Assembly: GCA_021904315.1 (NCBI GenBank)
Contig: CM038922.1
Location: 17,459,347 to 17,523,346 of the forward strand
Length of the DNA: 64,000 nucleotides
Direction of reading: 5' to 3'
Origin: Sphagnum magellanicum
Lineage: Eukaryota > Streptophyta > Sphagnopsida > Sphagnales > Sphagnaceae
The notes beneath the pieces are model-generated. The model was given only the letters and a program-made list of their open reading frames with translations. It was not told the DNA's origin and did not search any database. Below, piece after piece: positions 11,096-22,995 of this stretch (positions are counted from its first letter, which is position 1; every line of letters begins with the position of its first letter). The translations under genes were made by a program, and so were the position numbers.

Positions 11096-14000
11096 TTTGT
11101 TAATTCAAACAACTACACAACGTTGTTTTGGACTTCATGTCATAGATACATAAGCCACTGTACTCAAAATTATGCACAACCCCAACCCCTTCCCCCCCTC
11201 CCCGGGCTCTGGGTGCAGCTAAAACTGTGCATGTGAAGTAGTCAACCTTTCCTATGATTCACTTCACAAGTGCGGGCAAGGCCTGCAAGATTTGGAATGC
11301 GGTCAATGAGTGATGCCACCACAATGAGCTCCTGTCACCCACCTTGTGTATGTCCCAGCTCCTTCAACCTTGATTTTTTGCTTACAAGCAACAATTCCTC
11401 CTCCGCATCAATTGCTACAAAGATCAATAGAAAGGTATCAAACATGATCCCAGTCCTTTCATAGCCATTTAACTCACTTCTCATGTTTAAACCAAGGTTC
11501 GGTAGTTATTACCAACTCCACCAAACCCCCATTGGGTATCAGGGTAATTTTTAGGGACAATGACCACAGTTCTTAAAAAATCAAATACCTGGTTCCAATA
11601 TATAACCACAATTATCACAAAGTAAAATACCCAGTTCTGATATCAAACCATGATTATCAATTTTTAGGGTTTAGGGTTCTAGGTTAAGGGTTTTAGGTTT
11701 TGGAAATTGGACAACAAAATGTACCTAAGGAAAAACTTCCAAAAGTTGTAGTGTCATGCTGTAATGTGTCAGCATCCTCATCTTCTACAACCAGACGTGA
11801 AACATTATACTCATGATATCGTAAATAATTAATCTTATTCTGGAAGTCCTAAGTACCTCCCTAGGATGTCATCATCAGCAACATTGGCATTTCTATAGAC
11901 AAAGAAGGTGTTGAAAGCAACAGGTGGTGGTCCAGGTCGGGAATTGTTGGAATATGACCATGGTTTTCAAAAATTTTATCATTGTGAAATGCAAGTAGCT
12001 TAACATTGAAAGTGACTGCATCTTTAGCCATTGCCTCCCTTAAACCTTCTTTTGCTTCATGTAAAACACATAGCAAGAGAGGCACAAAAAAAATGATTTT
12101 CATAGAAAAGGTTTGACCAAGCCATAAAAGAATATGGCACCATCGACAGAACATCAGATCACAATAAAATAATAATGCTAAACACAATTGAAAACCCAAT
12201 ATGGGTTTAGGGTTTATGTCTCTTTTTCATTTTCTCTTTCTCTATTTCTTATGTGGGTTGGCTCACATTGAGGAAAAGTGCTATTTGGTCCCACAATTAC
12301 AATTGGTGCACATTCAAAAGCCAGATCATCCATCATCTGTATCACATGAAAGCCACCCAAAATTAGACCCACACACACATCACAACAATGCTTTAAATTC
12401 CAACAAAGAATTAAAGAAAGGGAGAGACAATCACACATTTGCCCTTAGAGGTTCAGAAAACAACATTTCTGCAAGGCTTCTTTTTTTTGGTGTATTTGTT
12501 ACCCTGCTTGTTAGCTAGATTACTTGTTTTCTTTTGCTTCAAATTCACCATGTTAGGATCAGTCTCCCCCTTGTTTACACAAAACACTCCTCGTGGTGTG
12601 ACCATAGAAAGTGGGTAAAACTTATCCAAATATCTCTCCACTGACAACTTCATCTTGGCTCACATCAAAAGGAAAATATTGTTCTTTGGGAAGTAATGTA
12701 AGTACCGCACACTCTCACCACAAATAAAGTTCATAAGAAGCTTTGACTTTTGCATTGGGCAGGATTCAGACTTGCACTAAAAAGCTGACAGTGTTTTTGT
12801 GTTATTGATTAATTTATCTTGTTCCTTGGATTTATCCAAAGTCTATGGTTTCAAGTGGTATATATATATAAAATAGAAACTTGTAGTATGATGATATTAA
12901 ATAGACCATGACGGGACGAATGGATGACGGGACAAATGGATGAAATGATGCTTCATGTCACGACGTACTTTAATATATGTAATGCAGAGAAAATGTACCA
13001 AAAATACCAAAAATGGCTTTGAAAACATTTGATTTGTTAAGTTTAATAAATTGTCACACAAATCAAAGCAATGACATGTGAATTGTTGTAATTGATCTAT
13101 CATCATCATTCTCTTCATTTTATTCCAAAGTTGCAATCTACTCTCTCATATTGTGATCCTTTACACACACACACACACACACACACATTGTGCATCTAAA
13201 TACTATACTTTTATGATTACATGTAATGTGGCCAAAACTACAATACCCACATGTGAATCATAAAATATACATTATTTTTTTGGCCAATCCTATAATACTT
13301 GCATGGACATTTCCATTTTTATACTTCAATGACATATATTGAATCTAATGAAAGAAGAAGAAGAAAAAAAAAAGGCTAAAAAATGATTTGAAAATGGGGG
13401 TATTGTGTTGTCTTAAATATTTCCCGTTGCCAATTTAAGTTTTTAATATTATATGATCATATTGGGTGAAAGCACATTAAGCCCCCCCAAAATTGTAATC
13501 ACATGTATAATTTTTTTGTAATCATTTTTTTGGGTAACATATGGACATCACACCTTGAATTAATTTTATTTTTTAAATTTTTATTTGATTAGATTTATAT
13601 TTAAGTTATTCAAGTATTTAAAAATATCCAAAAAAATTTGCAAATTTTGAATGTATGGAATATATTTGTGACAAAATAATACTTGTCACAAAGTTCGAAA
13701 ATTTACATATATATTTTAAAAATTAGGGTTGTGGATGAAATTTTCGGGTAATTTTTTCTGGTGAATGATATACATCAATTGAATATATGTCCATTTAGAA
13801 GTTAAAATTTTTTTTATTGAAAATCCATTCAAAAAAAATATTTTTGTTGCATTTTTGGAACAATAAATGCACATTAACCTTTTTTTTTTGAAAAAATCCA
13901 CTGCTTTAAGAAAGTGAATGAAAATTTATTTGTTATTGTATTTATTTATTATTTCCTTTTTTTTGGTAATGTGTCATGAATCACAAACATGAAACTTTGT

Positions 14001-15040
14001 AGTTGTTGATAAAATATTTGTTTTATGCACATTGATTTTATCCAATCCTCTTCTTTTAATGATTAGATCAAGTTTAACTTTGATTCAACATGAACTTTGA
14101 GTTCCAAATTGTTATCATGCATATTCTAAATTATTTTCTTGTGTTTAGGATTTACAAAAGATGCTATCAAAATTTTTAGCTTACTATGTATTATCATATT
14201 TGTTATACATCATTTTTTGGAACAAAAATGGTTCACCTTTATTGTGCTTTCACCCTATTACACTGATTTAAACAATTTCCTATATATGATTTAAGTTATA
14301 AAAAACATGAAAATATTACATTTTGCTATCCCCTCTTCATTTAACCCCTTCATAGGTTATGGTCGATAATTTTGTAATGTACCCCAAATGTAGGTATTAC
14401 AATATAACTTTTGTGCAATACTCGCATTTGGGGTTCACTTCATATTATCATATTATCATGGGGTTGTTAAAAGCATTGGAGCATTAAGGTATTAAAACAT
14501 CAAAATCCAATTAAGTAGAGGACATCAAGATTTTTGCAATTTTTTTCATGTTGGTAATTTTAGTAGGTTTAAGGGTAATAGGTAGATAGTTAAATGGTAG
14601 TGTTTGGCAATCCTTAAGGTTTTAAAGACTTGTTGGGTCTGGGTTTAGTAGAGTCAACAAGACACACCCTGGTTTTTAAATTTATTATTATTATTATTAT
14701 TTTCAAGAGACCCAAAGATGTCAAAAGTTTGAGAAAAATATTTTCACTCAAGTTTCAAAATGTTAGGTTTTGCACATTTTAGACCCACCAATAATCAAAG
14801 GTGGTTTTCACATATTGGTTTTCAAAAACAAAATTATTTCATATCTATATCTACTTTGATTGGCTATGAGGAAAAAAATTGCATAAAGAAACAAGTCATA
14901 AATGTGAAATTATTGGCACTATGGTAGAAAAAGGTGCCACACAAATTATTTTGATTTATCAAACATGCCTTGATACTTTATTGAAAAAATAAAATAAAAT
15001 CCATTACTCAAAATATTCAATAGGCCTTGTTGGGACATTT
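11096..15040. other. AT-rich spacer with small repeats
   Basis: Contains a further fragment of the GTTCT repeat family (about 11,560-11,660), a TTTAGGG-like degenerate tract (about 11,660-11,702), an imperfect 16 bp tandem pair GACGGGACGAATGGAT/GACGGGACAAATGGAT at about 12,910-12,943, a CA microsatellite (13,161-13,188) and a TTA microsatellite (about 14,684-14,700). I see no gene. Confidence 0.45.
13161..13188. repeat. (CA)n microsatellite
   Basis: About 14 uninterrupted CA units in AT-rich spacer DNA. Confidence 0.85.
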
Positions 15041-15051
15041 AGCACATTTGT

Positions 15052-15273
15052 TCATGCAATTTTAGAATGTTCAACATAAGGAATTAATTTTCCATTTTGG
15101 ACTTCAATTGGAAGGGCGACATTGGTGGATTGATTATTAACCCAAACGGGATGATTATTGCAAGGACCACCATCCTTAAGTAATATACATTGCATTGAGT
15201 GTTTCAATGACTCAAAAACTACCACATCTCGAAGGAAACACCCACACATCTCATTCACTACTTCCTCCCACAA
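15052..15273 (-). other. unassigned 73-codon open frame
   Basis: The frame opens upstream of 15,273 without an ATG close by and reads LWEEVVNEMCGCFLRDVVVF, then CILLKDGGPCNNHPVWVNNQ. Its composition looks more protein-like than neighbouring frames, with mixed charged and hydrophobic residues and no low complexity. I do not recognise the protein. It could be an exon or a gene fragment. No splice sites, partner exons or second copy in the window support it. Confidence 0.2.
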
Positions 15274-15924
15274 CTTGAGTGCCGAGGGTGTATGATGTCC
15301 AATTGTATTATGAAAGTTTAACGTCTACTTTAATAACATTGACATTATATTCCTAACTATTCAATGTGTTAAAGTATTGGGCAAAATTAAAAACCCCAAA
15401 TTTGGTAATTTTTAATATCCTAAGGTATCAATTTTTATTAAAAGAAAAAGAAAAAGTTTCAAATGGATGGCTTTCACTAGACTTGGAATTGGTAAATGAG
15501 TTTCAAACAAGGTATGAACCTGAGTAATACCTGAAGATATTCAACTTAAAACCCAAGCCAATTTTCAACCATTTTTTGATACATACCCAACACTGGTAAA
15601 TAGATGATCCCCTATAGGTAGGCCCACATTAATGAGTAGTAGGCATATGAAAGTAATAGGTTGGTGGTACTTAGTAAGTAATTAATAATAAGTAGGTAGC
15701 CATATAGATTAAACAAAAAGGGCAAAAACCTAGTAACAATATTTTTAGATAAATATAATTAGGTACATCGTTTCTTTTACTGACGAATTTTCGCCAAATC
15801 CCTACCTGAAAAATATGATTTCTTCCTACAGGAAAGATTTTCAAAGAAAAAAATGGCCCAAATTCGTCGGATTTCACAAAAAAGATTCTACCAATCACCA
15901 GATTTTTTACTATTAGTTCCAATA

Positions 15925-16060
15925 GGTAGCCAAAAATATAAAAAGATTTTGATTTTTTCCTACTTCCATATTAGTACATATGGCCACATTTGGCTAAATC
16001 ACATTCGAGAGGATAGCCACTTCGGCTACATCGCAAAATTGGAAAAAGAAACCCTGGTTA
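15925..16060. repeat. TAGCCAAA/TTTGGCTA dispersed repeat
   Basis: Shares GGTAGCCAAAAATATA, CTACTTCCATATTA, GGCCACATTTGGCTAAATCAC with the reverse strand of 30,050-30,320 and 51,630-51,910. Probably the remains of a non-autonomous element; ends are not defined. Confidence 0.45.
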
Positions 16061-16159
16061 GGTAGGAGCTTTAAATAAACGAACTTAACTAACCAAGGGT
16101 AGTTAGGGACAAGTATAGAATGAAAGAAATGGCCTCATTTCCTGGATAAAATGACCAAC

Positions 16160-16430
16160 TGGTGCATTGGTGGGTGCTGGTTCACGGTGGCCCCATTAAT
16201 GCACCGTCCATTTGAAACATGTTATGACTCAGTTGTGAATGAAAGCATGAATGAGTTAACCGTGGTAACTTACCTTCCTATGTCCACCTCACACTCCTTA
16301 GATAGTTCTCTATGTAAGTGGATAATTGTCATAGTTAAGTACATAGGTAATGTAAGTGATTTTAATGTATTTAGCTAAGTAGCTAAGGCATTTGGTGGCT
16401 ATTAAGTAGGTAGATACATGTAGATGGTTA
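16160..16430. repeat. dispersed repeat, copy at 16.2 kb
   Basis: Matches 22,110-22,300 and 22,335-22,590 in the same orientation. Shared order: GGTGGGTGCTGGT, GCACCGTCCATT(T/G)GAAAC, TGTTATGACTCAG, GAGTTA, CACACT, TAAGT(G/A), GTAAGTGATT. The copies are clearly diverged and no coding frame is shared. Confidence 0.5.
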
Positions 16431-18089
16431 GTTCGGGTGTTGGATGGTTATCGACAAGAGTCCAAGCGTAGCTCATTCATCTCAACATGTTCTCAAATTC
16501 TTAAACATTCAAATATTTGGGCAGTCACTTTTCATTTAGTAGCACTTCTCCAAATTCACCTCCACTTTGAGCTCCCATTTGAACTTGAATTTGTTCAGTC
16601 TGGGTTGTGGCAATTGTGAGACCAAAAACCCTAGAAATGAAGACTTTTACTTTGGGGGTTCAGTTTTACTTATAAAAACCTACCTTGATGATATACCATG
16701 TGGTTATCAGTTTGGGTGTTGAGTTGGGTGTGCCAAAATCAACTCCAATGCATACATAACAAGTGGGTATTATTACAAAACTGAAAATTTTGATAATTGG
16801 GGTATTGATTGAACAAGCAAATGATAATAATAACCCAGTCTCTCAAGCTTTTTCAAAATCTGATTATTTGATAACCTGTGTGGGACAGAAAAAATAATTT
16901 CACTGCCCAACTGGTTATGAAAAAAAGAAAGGGCAATCGGTCAACCATGGTTAGCTGTTAGTATGTAGCTAAACATTGTGGTTAGCTATGGAACATGAGG
17001 ACAACCCAAAAAAGTATTTTAAGTCCGAAGAGAGAGAGAGGAAGAAAAACCCTGTATATAAAAATCAAGGATGGGAACTCACCCATCAAAAGTACAAGGC
17101 AAATGAGAGCACGAGTAGACACAACCTAAAGAAAAAATGAAAGCAAACAATCAATAAAAAATAAGGATAAATAGAATCCATGGCTATGAAATGACGATCA
17201 ATGATAACAAAGAAGACCTAAGACAAGAAAAGTCTGCCACAAGTTGACTAATGATGGAAGTGCACTAGCTATGATGTGTGGAAAAGATGAGGAACCTCGA
17301 CCAAGTGCAGCAGCCCGCTGAAAAATCACTATGGACCTTAGTACTTCCTAAGTTGCATGCATGCATCAATATATGTTGCCTATGTGCACACATGTTTTGT
17401 TGTTGACAATGGGGAGAAGCAAGCTGCATGCTGCTAGTGTTTCTCAGCAGAGTGGATCAGGTTTGGTAGAATGGAACAATGTATCCAAAACACAAGGTGG
17501 AAAATGAAAAGCAAGCAAACAAACAAACAAAAGCCTTTTGCAATGATTTTAGCTGCACCACAAATTAATTTTTGAAAGCTTTGCCTTCATTCTTTGTAGG
17601 ACATGCCTGAAAAGGAGGTGAAACCTTTCAGCTGAAGATATAGATGGACACTCCCCCACCACCTTCTTAAGTAGAAGAATATTGTGAATCTGCATGGCAT
17701 TATTTCAAGAAAAAGAGAGGGGCAGAAAAGGGGGACTTTTAAAAAGTTATTAAAAAATTAGCGATTACAAAAAAATTCCTAATTTTTCCCCAACTCTCAC
17801 TAGAAAAAATAATCCAAAGTTTTTCCCAATTGTAATGTCCAAAAACTGAAAATAATTGTCATGAAAAACACATGCAAGGATGACCAAATAAGAGGAAGAA
17901 AATGTGGGGAAGGACATGATCTAGACTTAATTTATTATGTTCAAAATTAAGTTCAATGATCTAAAGCAAAATTAGAATTCATCCTTCAGCTACCTACAAC
18001 ATATCAACTAAGCAAATTAAGGAAAGTGAAATTATCCTTTCCAAGTGATGAATGTCCAATTTTTGATAATCGCAATAAAGATAGAAATT
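16431..18089. other. spacer, no gene seen
   Basis: Ordinary AT-rich spacer with short purine-rich tracts. I found no convincing coding frame, inverted repeat or array. Confidence 0.45.
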
Positions 18090-18205
18090 GGGCCGTATAG
18101 CATTGGATCCAACTTTTGGAAGTTTTACCTTATGAGAACCCGTTTCACATTAGGTGAACCAGTTTTTTTGGTGAAAGCATTTAGACTGTTTAGATTGGAA
18201 TGGAT
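18090..18205. repeat. dispersed repeat shared with the Helitron filler
   Basis: Matches 5,005-5,120: TTGGGCC, then CATTGGATCCAACTTTTGGA, GTTTCACATTA, AACC(A/G)GTTTT and TGAAAGCAT in the same order. No ends could be set. Confidence 0.5.
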
Positions 18206-20717
18206 TTTTTTGGTGTTCAGAGTGTGGACACGGTAAGTAGATGTATACAACATCTTATTAATTGGCAGGGCAAGCGTGTTTGTGATGCCTAGTTTCTTCC
18301 ACATGGATTCACATGGTCTCTAGACACAAGAATAAGTAAATCAACTCTTTTGTAACTGATCAAAATCACATGGATTCAACTCAGATCTCAAATTTCTGAC
18401 TTACCTTCCTCAACTCCACTTCTTGTCAGAACAACCTCCTTCCCATCTCCTAACTTGAAAACTCACGGGCTCCTCTTGTGTTTTCATTCTTTCTAGCAAA
18501 TTGCAAGGTACAACAACAACAACAACAACAATAGTGTATTATTTGTTTGTATGAGAGCTCCTTGGCCCACAAGCAACTGGACAATAACTTGACTTCCATT
18601 TAAATCAAACAACATTGTCATATTGCATGCTCCTGAGGAGGAGGAGGAGGAGTCATTGAGTGACCGATGGATGGACCGCCTGGACCTTGCTTGATTCACC
18701 ACCCTTTTGGATGTCGGTCTTATTAGCAACAAAAAATCTCAAATTCCCATAAGAGCTTGTCAGACTGGACATGCCAGTGTAGGGCTATTCTCCCTTTCAA
18801 AAACAAAAAAAGAGAAAGAACTGGCAGGTAAGGGTTGGGTATATGGACACTTGATCAAATGGGTACTATAGAACTGGTTCCGGTAGGCCCCATTCTACCT
18901 TGGAATGTGATGAGCTCATAGGGCAAGCTCTCATTCCATTAGGTGGTAGCAGTTCTGCCAGGGAATGTTACACAACTAACTGGTTTTTTAGCTTATGTTT
19001 CTTGGAAGTTGCAAGATGGTGACACTGGAGATATCATTTTTTAAAATTAAAAAATAAAAATAATTAGATTTTAATTAATTAATAATTAATTAATTAATAT
19101 TTTTGTGTAGCCAATTCAAAATCTTAGAAGCTTTGCAATTATGAACTAATGGTGCAATTATCAAATGTACTCAAGTTCAAATAAAACTTCCCCCATCAAT
19201 GTGCAATACCATAAACATATGAAGGGGTTAAATGTGCATGGTGAATAATGCACTATCTACCAAAGGCTTGACATATTAGCATTAGGGTTTTTTTTTTCTT
19301 TGGGCCCCATCATGCTAATTATTCTCACAGTTTCTTATTGATTGTTTTTTTTGGGATTAGCAGTTAATCAATTTCTGCGCCAATTTATGAATGGTAATTA
19401 TAAATGTAGACAATTGGACATTTGAGGGTTAGAGGAGTGTTAATAGGGTGTTTGGTGGTTTTGTCTAAATTTATGCATCCTTTAAGCTTGTCACTAGACA
19501 TGAATGGTGATTCTTCAATGTGAAAATCTTGCAAACTTGGGCATGCTCCCAAGGCATGTTCCCAAGCTCCTCTGCATTTGGTTGAAATAAAGAAATATTT
19601 GAGGTATGGATCAATGGCAAACTATTTCACTACTAGGAAACTTGCAGCTGAACCTACACAAAATAAACATGAATAGGGATTTGATGTTATGGGATCTGAT
19701 TGTTTGTAGATATTCATAATGACCAGCATCACACACGTATCATGGGTAAGACCAATGTATAAAATATTACTCCTAAGTATACACATCTTTCTAGTCCTTG
19801 AAAAGTCTTATGACACAAAATGACCCAAATTCTTAGTTTGAGACTCCTTCAAGGCAAGTCTTGACCTTAGTTGAAACATTTTGCTTCTATGATTTCAACG
19901 CCCTAAATATATGCCAATTCTCATTGGGGGCATTGGAACAAATGTGTGAATTTTTTGGTTGAAATCTTTCTAATCATTAAATCACATCCCAAATAGATGT
20001 CATTTTCCCTTCCAAATTGTGTTTTGAAAGTTTGATATTCCCAAAGAGTTCTTGGAATTTTCATAGGGAGAGAGCCTTTCCAAGTGGTAAAGTACAAGTT
20101 GGGGCTTTGACTTACCTTGCGCTTTGGTAATGAACTCAAGGTTTAAAGGCCATAACATGTACTAACTAACCTTAAGTCTTCAACCTTGTTGGTGAGATTT
20201 CATTTACATCATTGTGAAGTTGCTTTAATTTATTCTCACATCTATAAGTAAATGTTAATTTGATGTACTTTGATGTAGTGTTTCAAATAACAATAAACAA
20301 TTTTGATTCAATGTCCCCACTTTGTTTGTATTGTTATTTTGATATATCATTTTGAAAACAACACACTAATGTTGCCTTTTTTTTTCATTGCAAAATCGCA
20401 AATGTTTGGTTGATGATGATGTTTGGATATTGTGGACTTGAAAGAAGATCGAAACCCCCATCTATGTGTTGGTTTGATTGTGGGCAATTCTTTTTTTCAT
20501 TTCAAATGTACTGCCAATGTGTCCATGGTTACACAATTGGGATTTACCCATAATCATGGGTATTGTCATCTAGTTTTTATTTGTGCATAATATTTGAAGT
20601 TTTGATTTTTTGAAATATTTATGTGAAGAAAAACATATTTACTATCTATACAAACTTGGGCTTCACATTGTTATGCATTACCAACAACGATTTTCCTACA
20701 TAGTATGTTCCCATACG
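18206..20717. other. spacer with two trinucleotide microsatellites
   Basis: Holds a CAA run at about 18,511-18,531 and a GAG run at about 18,637-18,654, plus an ATTA-rich tract near 19,070-19,100. No gene recognised. Confidence 0.45.
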
Positions 20718-21055
20718 ATTACCAATAATTCATCATTACTTATGTCAATGTCAAATTTAATTTTAATTAATATACATATCATGGACATGAAAGGGCACAT
20801 GTTAATTTGCCTTTTCATATTCATGTTGGTGGTTAAGGAAAGGGGTGAAATAGTTATAAAGATAAAAGATGTTTATCAAGTTAGGAATGAGGTAGTTATT
20901 AAAAAGGAAATGAAATACTTATATTTGAAAATGTCTTTGAAATTGTTCATGGATGACCATACGAAGGATTATACAAAATCAATAAGGTGCCTATGAAAGA
21001 TTATAAAAAATCACCCGTATATTAGTTCCTTAAAATTCTCGTCATTGAAATTTAT
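20718..21055. repeat. dispersed repeat, copy 2 of about 320 bp
   Basis: Second copy of the repeat at 1,058-1,385 (see there). A 128-codon frame runs across it but is not kept open in the other copy, so I do not call it a gene. Confidence 0.55.
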
Positions 21056-22109
21056 GGTTTTAAACCTTTTTGAACTACACAAGCCACTTGGGAAGGATGA
21101 AAGCACTAAACAATGATCCCCTTTGGGCCTTTTGAGTTTAATGTTATAGTAGATACAATATAATTGTTTTCAAAATGCAATGCGTTTAATTTTGGGTTTA
21201 ACTTTTGGTGTTCGAGCTTTAAGATTATGACTTTTGTAAAACTATCTTATTTAATATTATTTGAGCTTCACATTATTCCACACCATCAATGACTATCATA
21301 TGTTAGTGTAAATGTAATTGTTAGGGAGGTGTTGTCCAATGACTTAGGTAAATTAGCACCTACATTCCAATACCATGGTAAAACTCACAATATGAAAAAA
21401 GAGATTTTCTAAGTGTTATAAATTTGTCCTATACATCTAGAGGCATAAAAAATCATTAAGTGAGGCAATGCTCGCAAAAAGGGAAAAAAAACAATCTTAC
21501 ACCATATATTTAAGACTAAGTCAAGAATAAAGTGATTTGAAATTTTTTTGAGAAAATATTTTCAATTTTTAAAAAGAGTTGTGCTTTTGAATGCTTTCAT
21601 CCTTTGTGTTTTGGAATGAAATGTGCATTGACACTAAAACCTAAAAGCCCATGACCATGAAAATTGGAGGAAATGACATGTCAAGATACCATTTCACTTT
21701 TACAAAAGGCTAAGGCTTAAGGGATCAAGGAAATGTGAATGGATGAAAAATGAGCATTAGATGCACTTTGGATAATGGTCTATGTTCTAATTGACTTCAT
21801 GCTTGGCCCACCTATTTGAGGTGGGTTTGATGCAAAGTCCATTAGGCCATGAGTCCATAAAGCTATGATTGGTCTAAACTTCAATATATCTTAAGGTACG
21901 TTAGCAAAGTCTTTTGTCACTTTACATTACACTTCACAACTAAGGTCCGTACATAAATGATTTTTGAATTTCCATGAGATGACATTGGGATGTGTTTTGA
22001 GGGCTTTAAGCATTCCCATGGTGCCTCACTATAGTGTAAGGGGAGCCTAAGACCCTTTGTGAAAATTGGAATTAATCAATAGGTTAAATTGGGATTGAGT
22101 GACCTAGCA
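21056..22109. other. spacer, no gene seen
   Basis: AT-rich DNA without recognisable coding, inverted repeat or array structure. Confidence 0.45.
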
Positions 22110-22590
22110 CACACAAGTGCACCATCCATTGGAAACCTCTTATGACTCAGGTATGACCCACATTTAAGTTACTAGCAGGAAACTTGGCAACTTGTATTGT
22201 AAACCCTCCTACTTCCCCTTCACACTACCTATGTAGGTGAGTAAGTATCATAGTTAAGTAGGTAAGGAATGTAAGTGATTGCTAAGTAGGTGCTTCAAGG
22301 ATATGAATACAATGAAAAATTTGTTTCCTGTTGGCACCCATCCATCCAGTATACAGTGGTGGGTGCTGGTGGAGGGTTGTGTGTCGTGCACCCACCAATG
22401 CTCCATGCATTGGAAACATGTTGTGACTCAGCTACGGATGAGCCACAACTGAGTTACCCAGGTGAAATCTTACTCCCAAATCACACTACCTAGGCCACTA
22501 ACTAGGTAAGTGGGTAAGTATCATACATATGAGTAGGTAGGGAATGTGAATGGTTACTATGTAAGTAGGTAATGGACTTCATGCCTACTA
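22110..22590. repeat. two adjacent copies of the 16.2 kb dispersed repeat
   Basis: Copy at 22,110-22,300 (GCACCATCCATTGGAAAC, CTTATGACTCAGG, CACACTACCTATGTAGGT, GTAAGTGATT) is followed head to tail by a copy at 22,335-22,590 (GTGGGTGCTGGTGGAGG, CATTGGAAACATG, TGACTCAGC, CACACTACCTAGG, GTAAGTATCATA). This suggests a local tandem duplication of the repeat. Confidence 0.5.
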
Positions 22591-22619
22591 AGTAGGTACG
22601 AGAAACATGTGGGTGCTTA

Positions 22620-22992
22620 GGATCTCTTTCCATTAGGCTCTTGTGTTCACAGCACACAGCTGTGATCAGTGTTACACACAATGTGCTATGATCACAACAG
22701 CCTAATGGAAAGACACTAACATAGGGCCTTGTTTCTTGCTGCAGGGACAACGGCTTTCCATTGGAGAGCTACAAGTGCATTATATGTAATTAATCATGTT
22801 AGGAGCTCTAGGAACGCATGTTCTCATGAAAAAGGACAAATGTCATTGTATGATGAGTCATAGTTTGACTCAGAGCACTTGCAATTGGTCAATGCTTAAC
22901 TGGTACAGCTATGAGATGACTGTGAGAACAACTAGTTGAAAAAACATAATGAAAAGTTGCTGTGATAACAGCAGCCTAATGAAAAAATGTCC
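22620..22992. mobile_element. PIF/Harbinger (Tourist)-like MITE with TTA target duplication
   Basis: A 373 bp non-coding element. Left end GGATCTCTTTCCATTAGGCT; the right end read on the other strand starts GGACATTTTTTCATTAGGCT. TTA flanks both sides (22,617-22,619 and 22,993-22,995), the usual PIF/Harbinger target. An internal arm at 22,694-22,716 also pairs with the left end (CCATTAGGCT against AGCCTAATGG), so the element contains a nested, about 95 bp hairpin. Confidence 0.6.
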
Positions 22993-22995
22993 TTA

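Noticed and set aside
20610-20996. 128-codon plus-strand frame
   Set aside because: It spans a dispersed repeat, and the frame is not open in the copy at 1,058-1,385.
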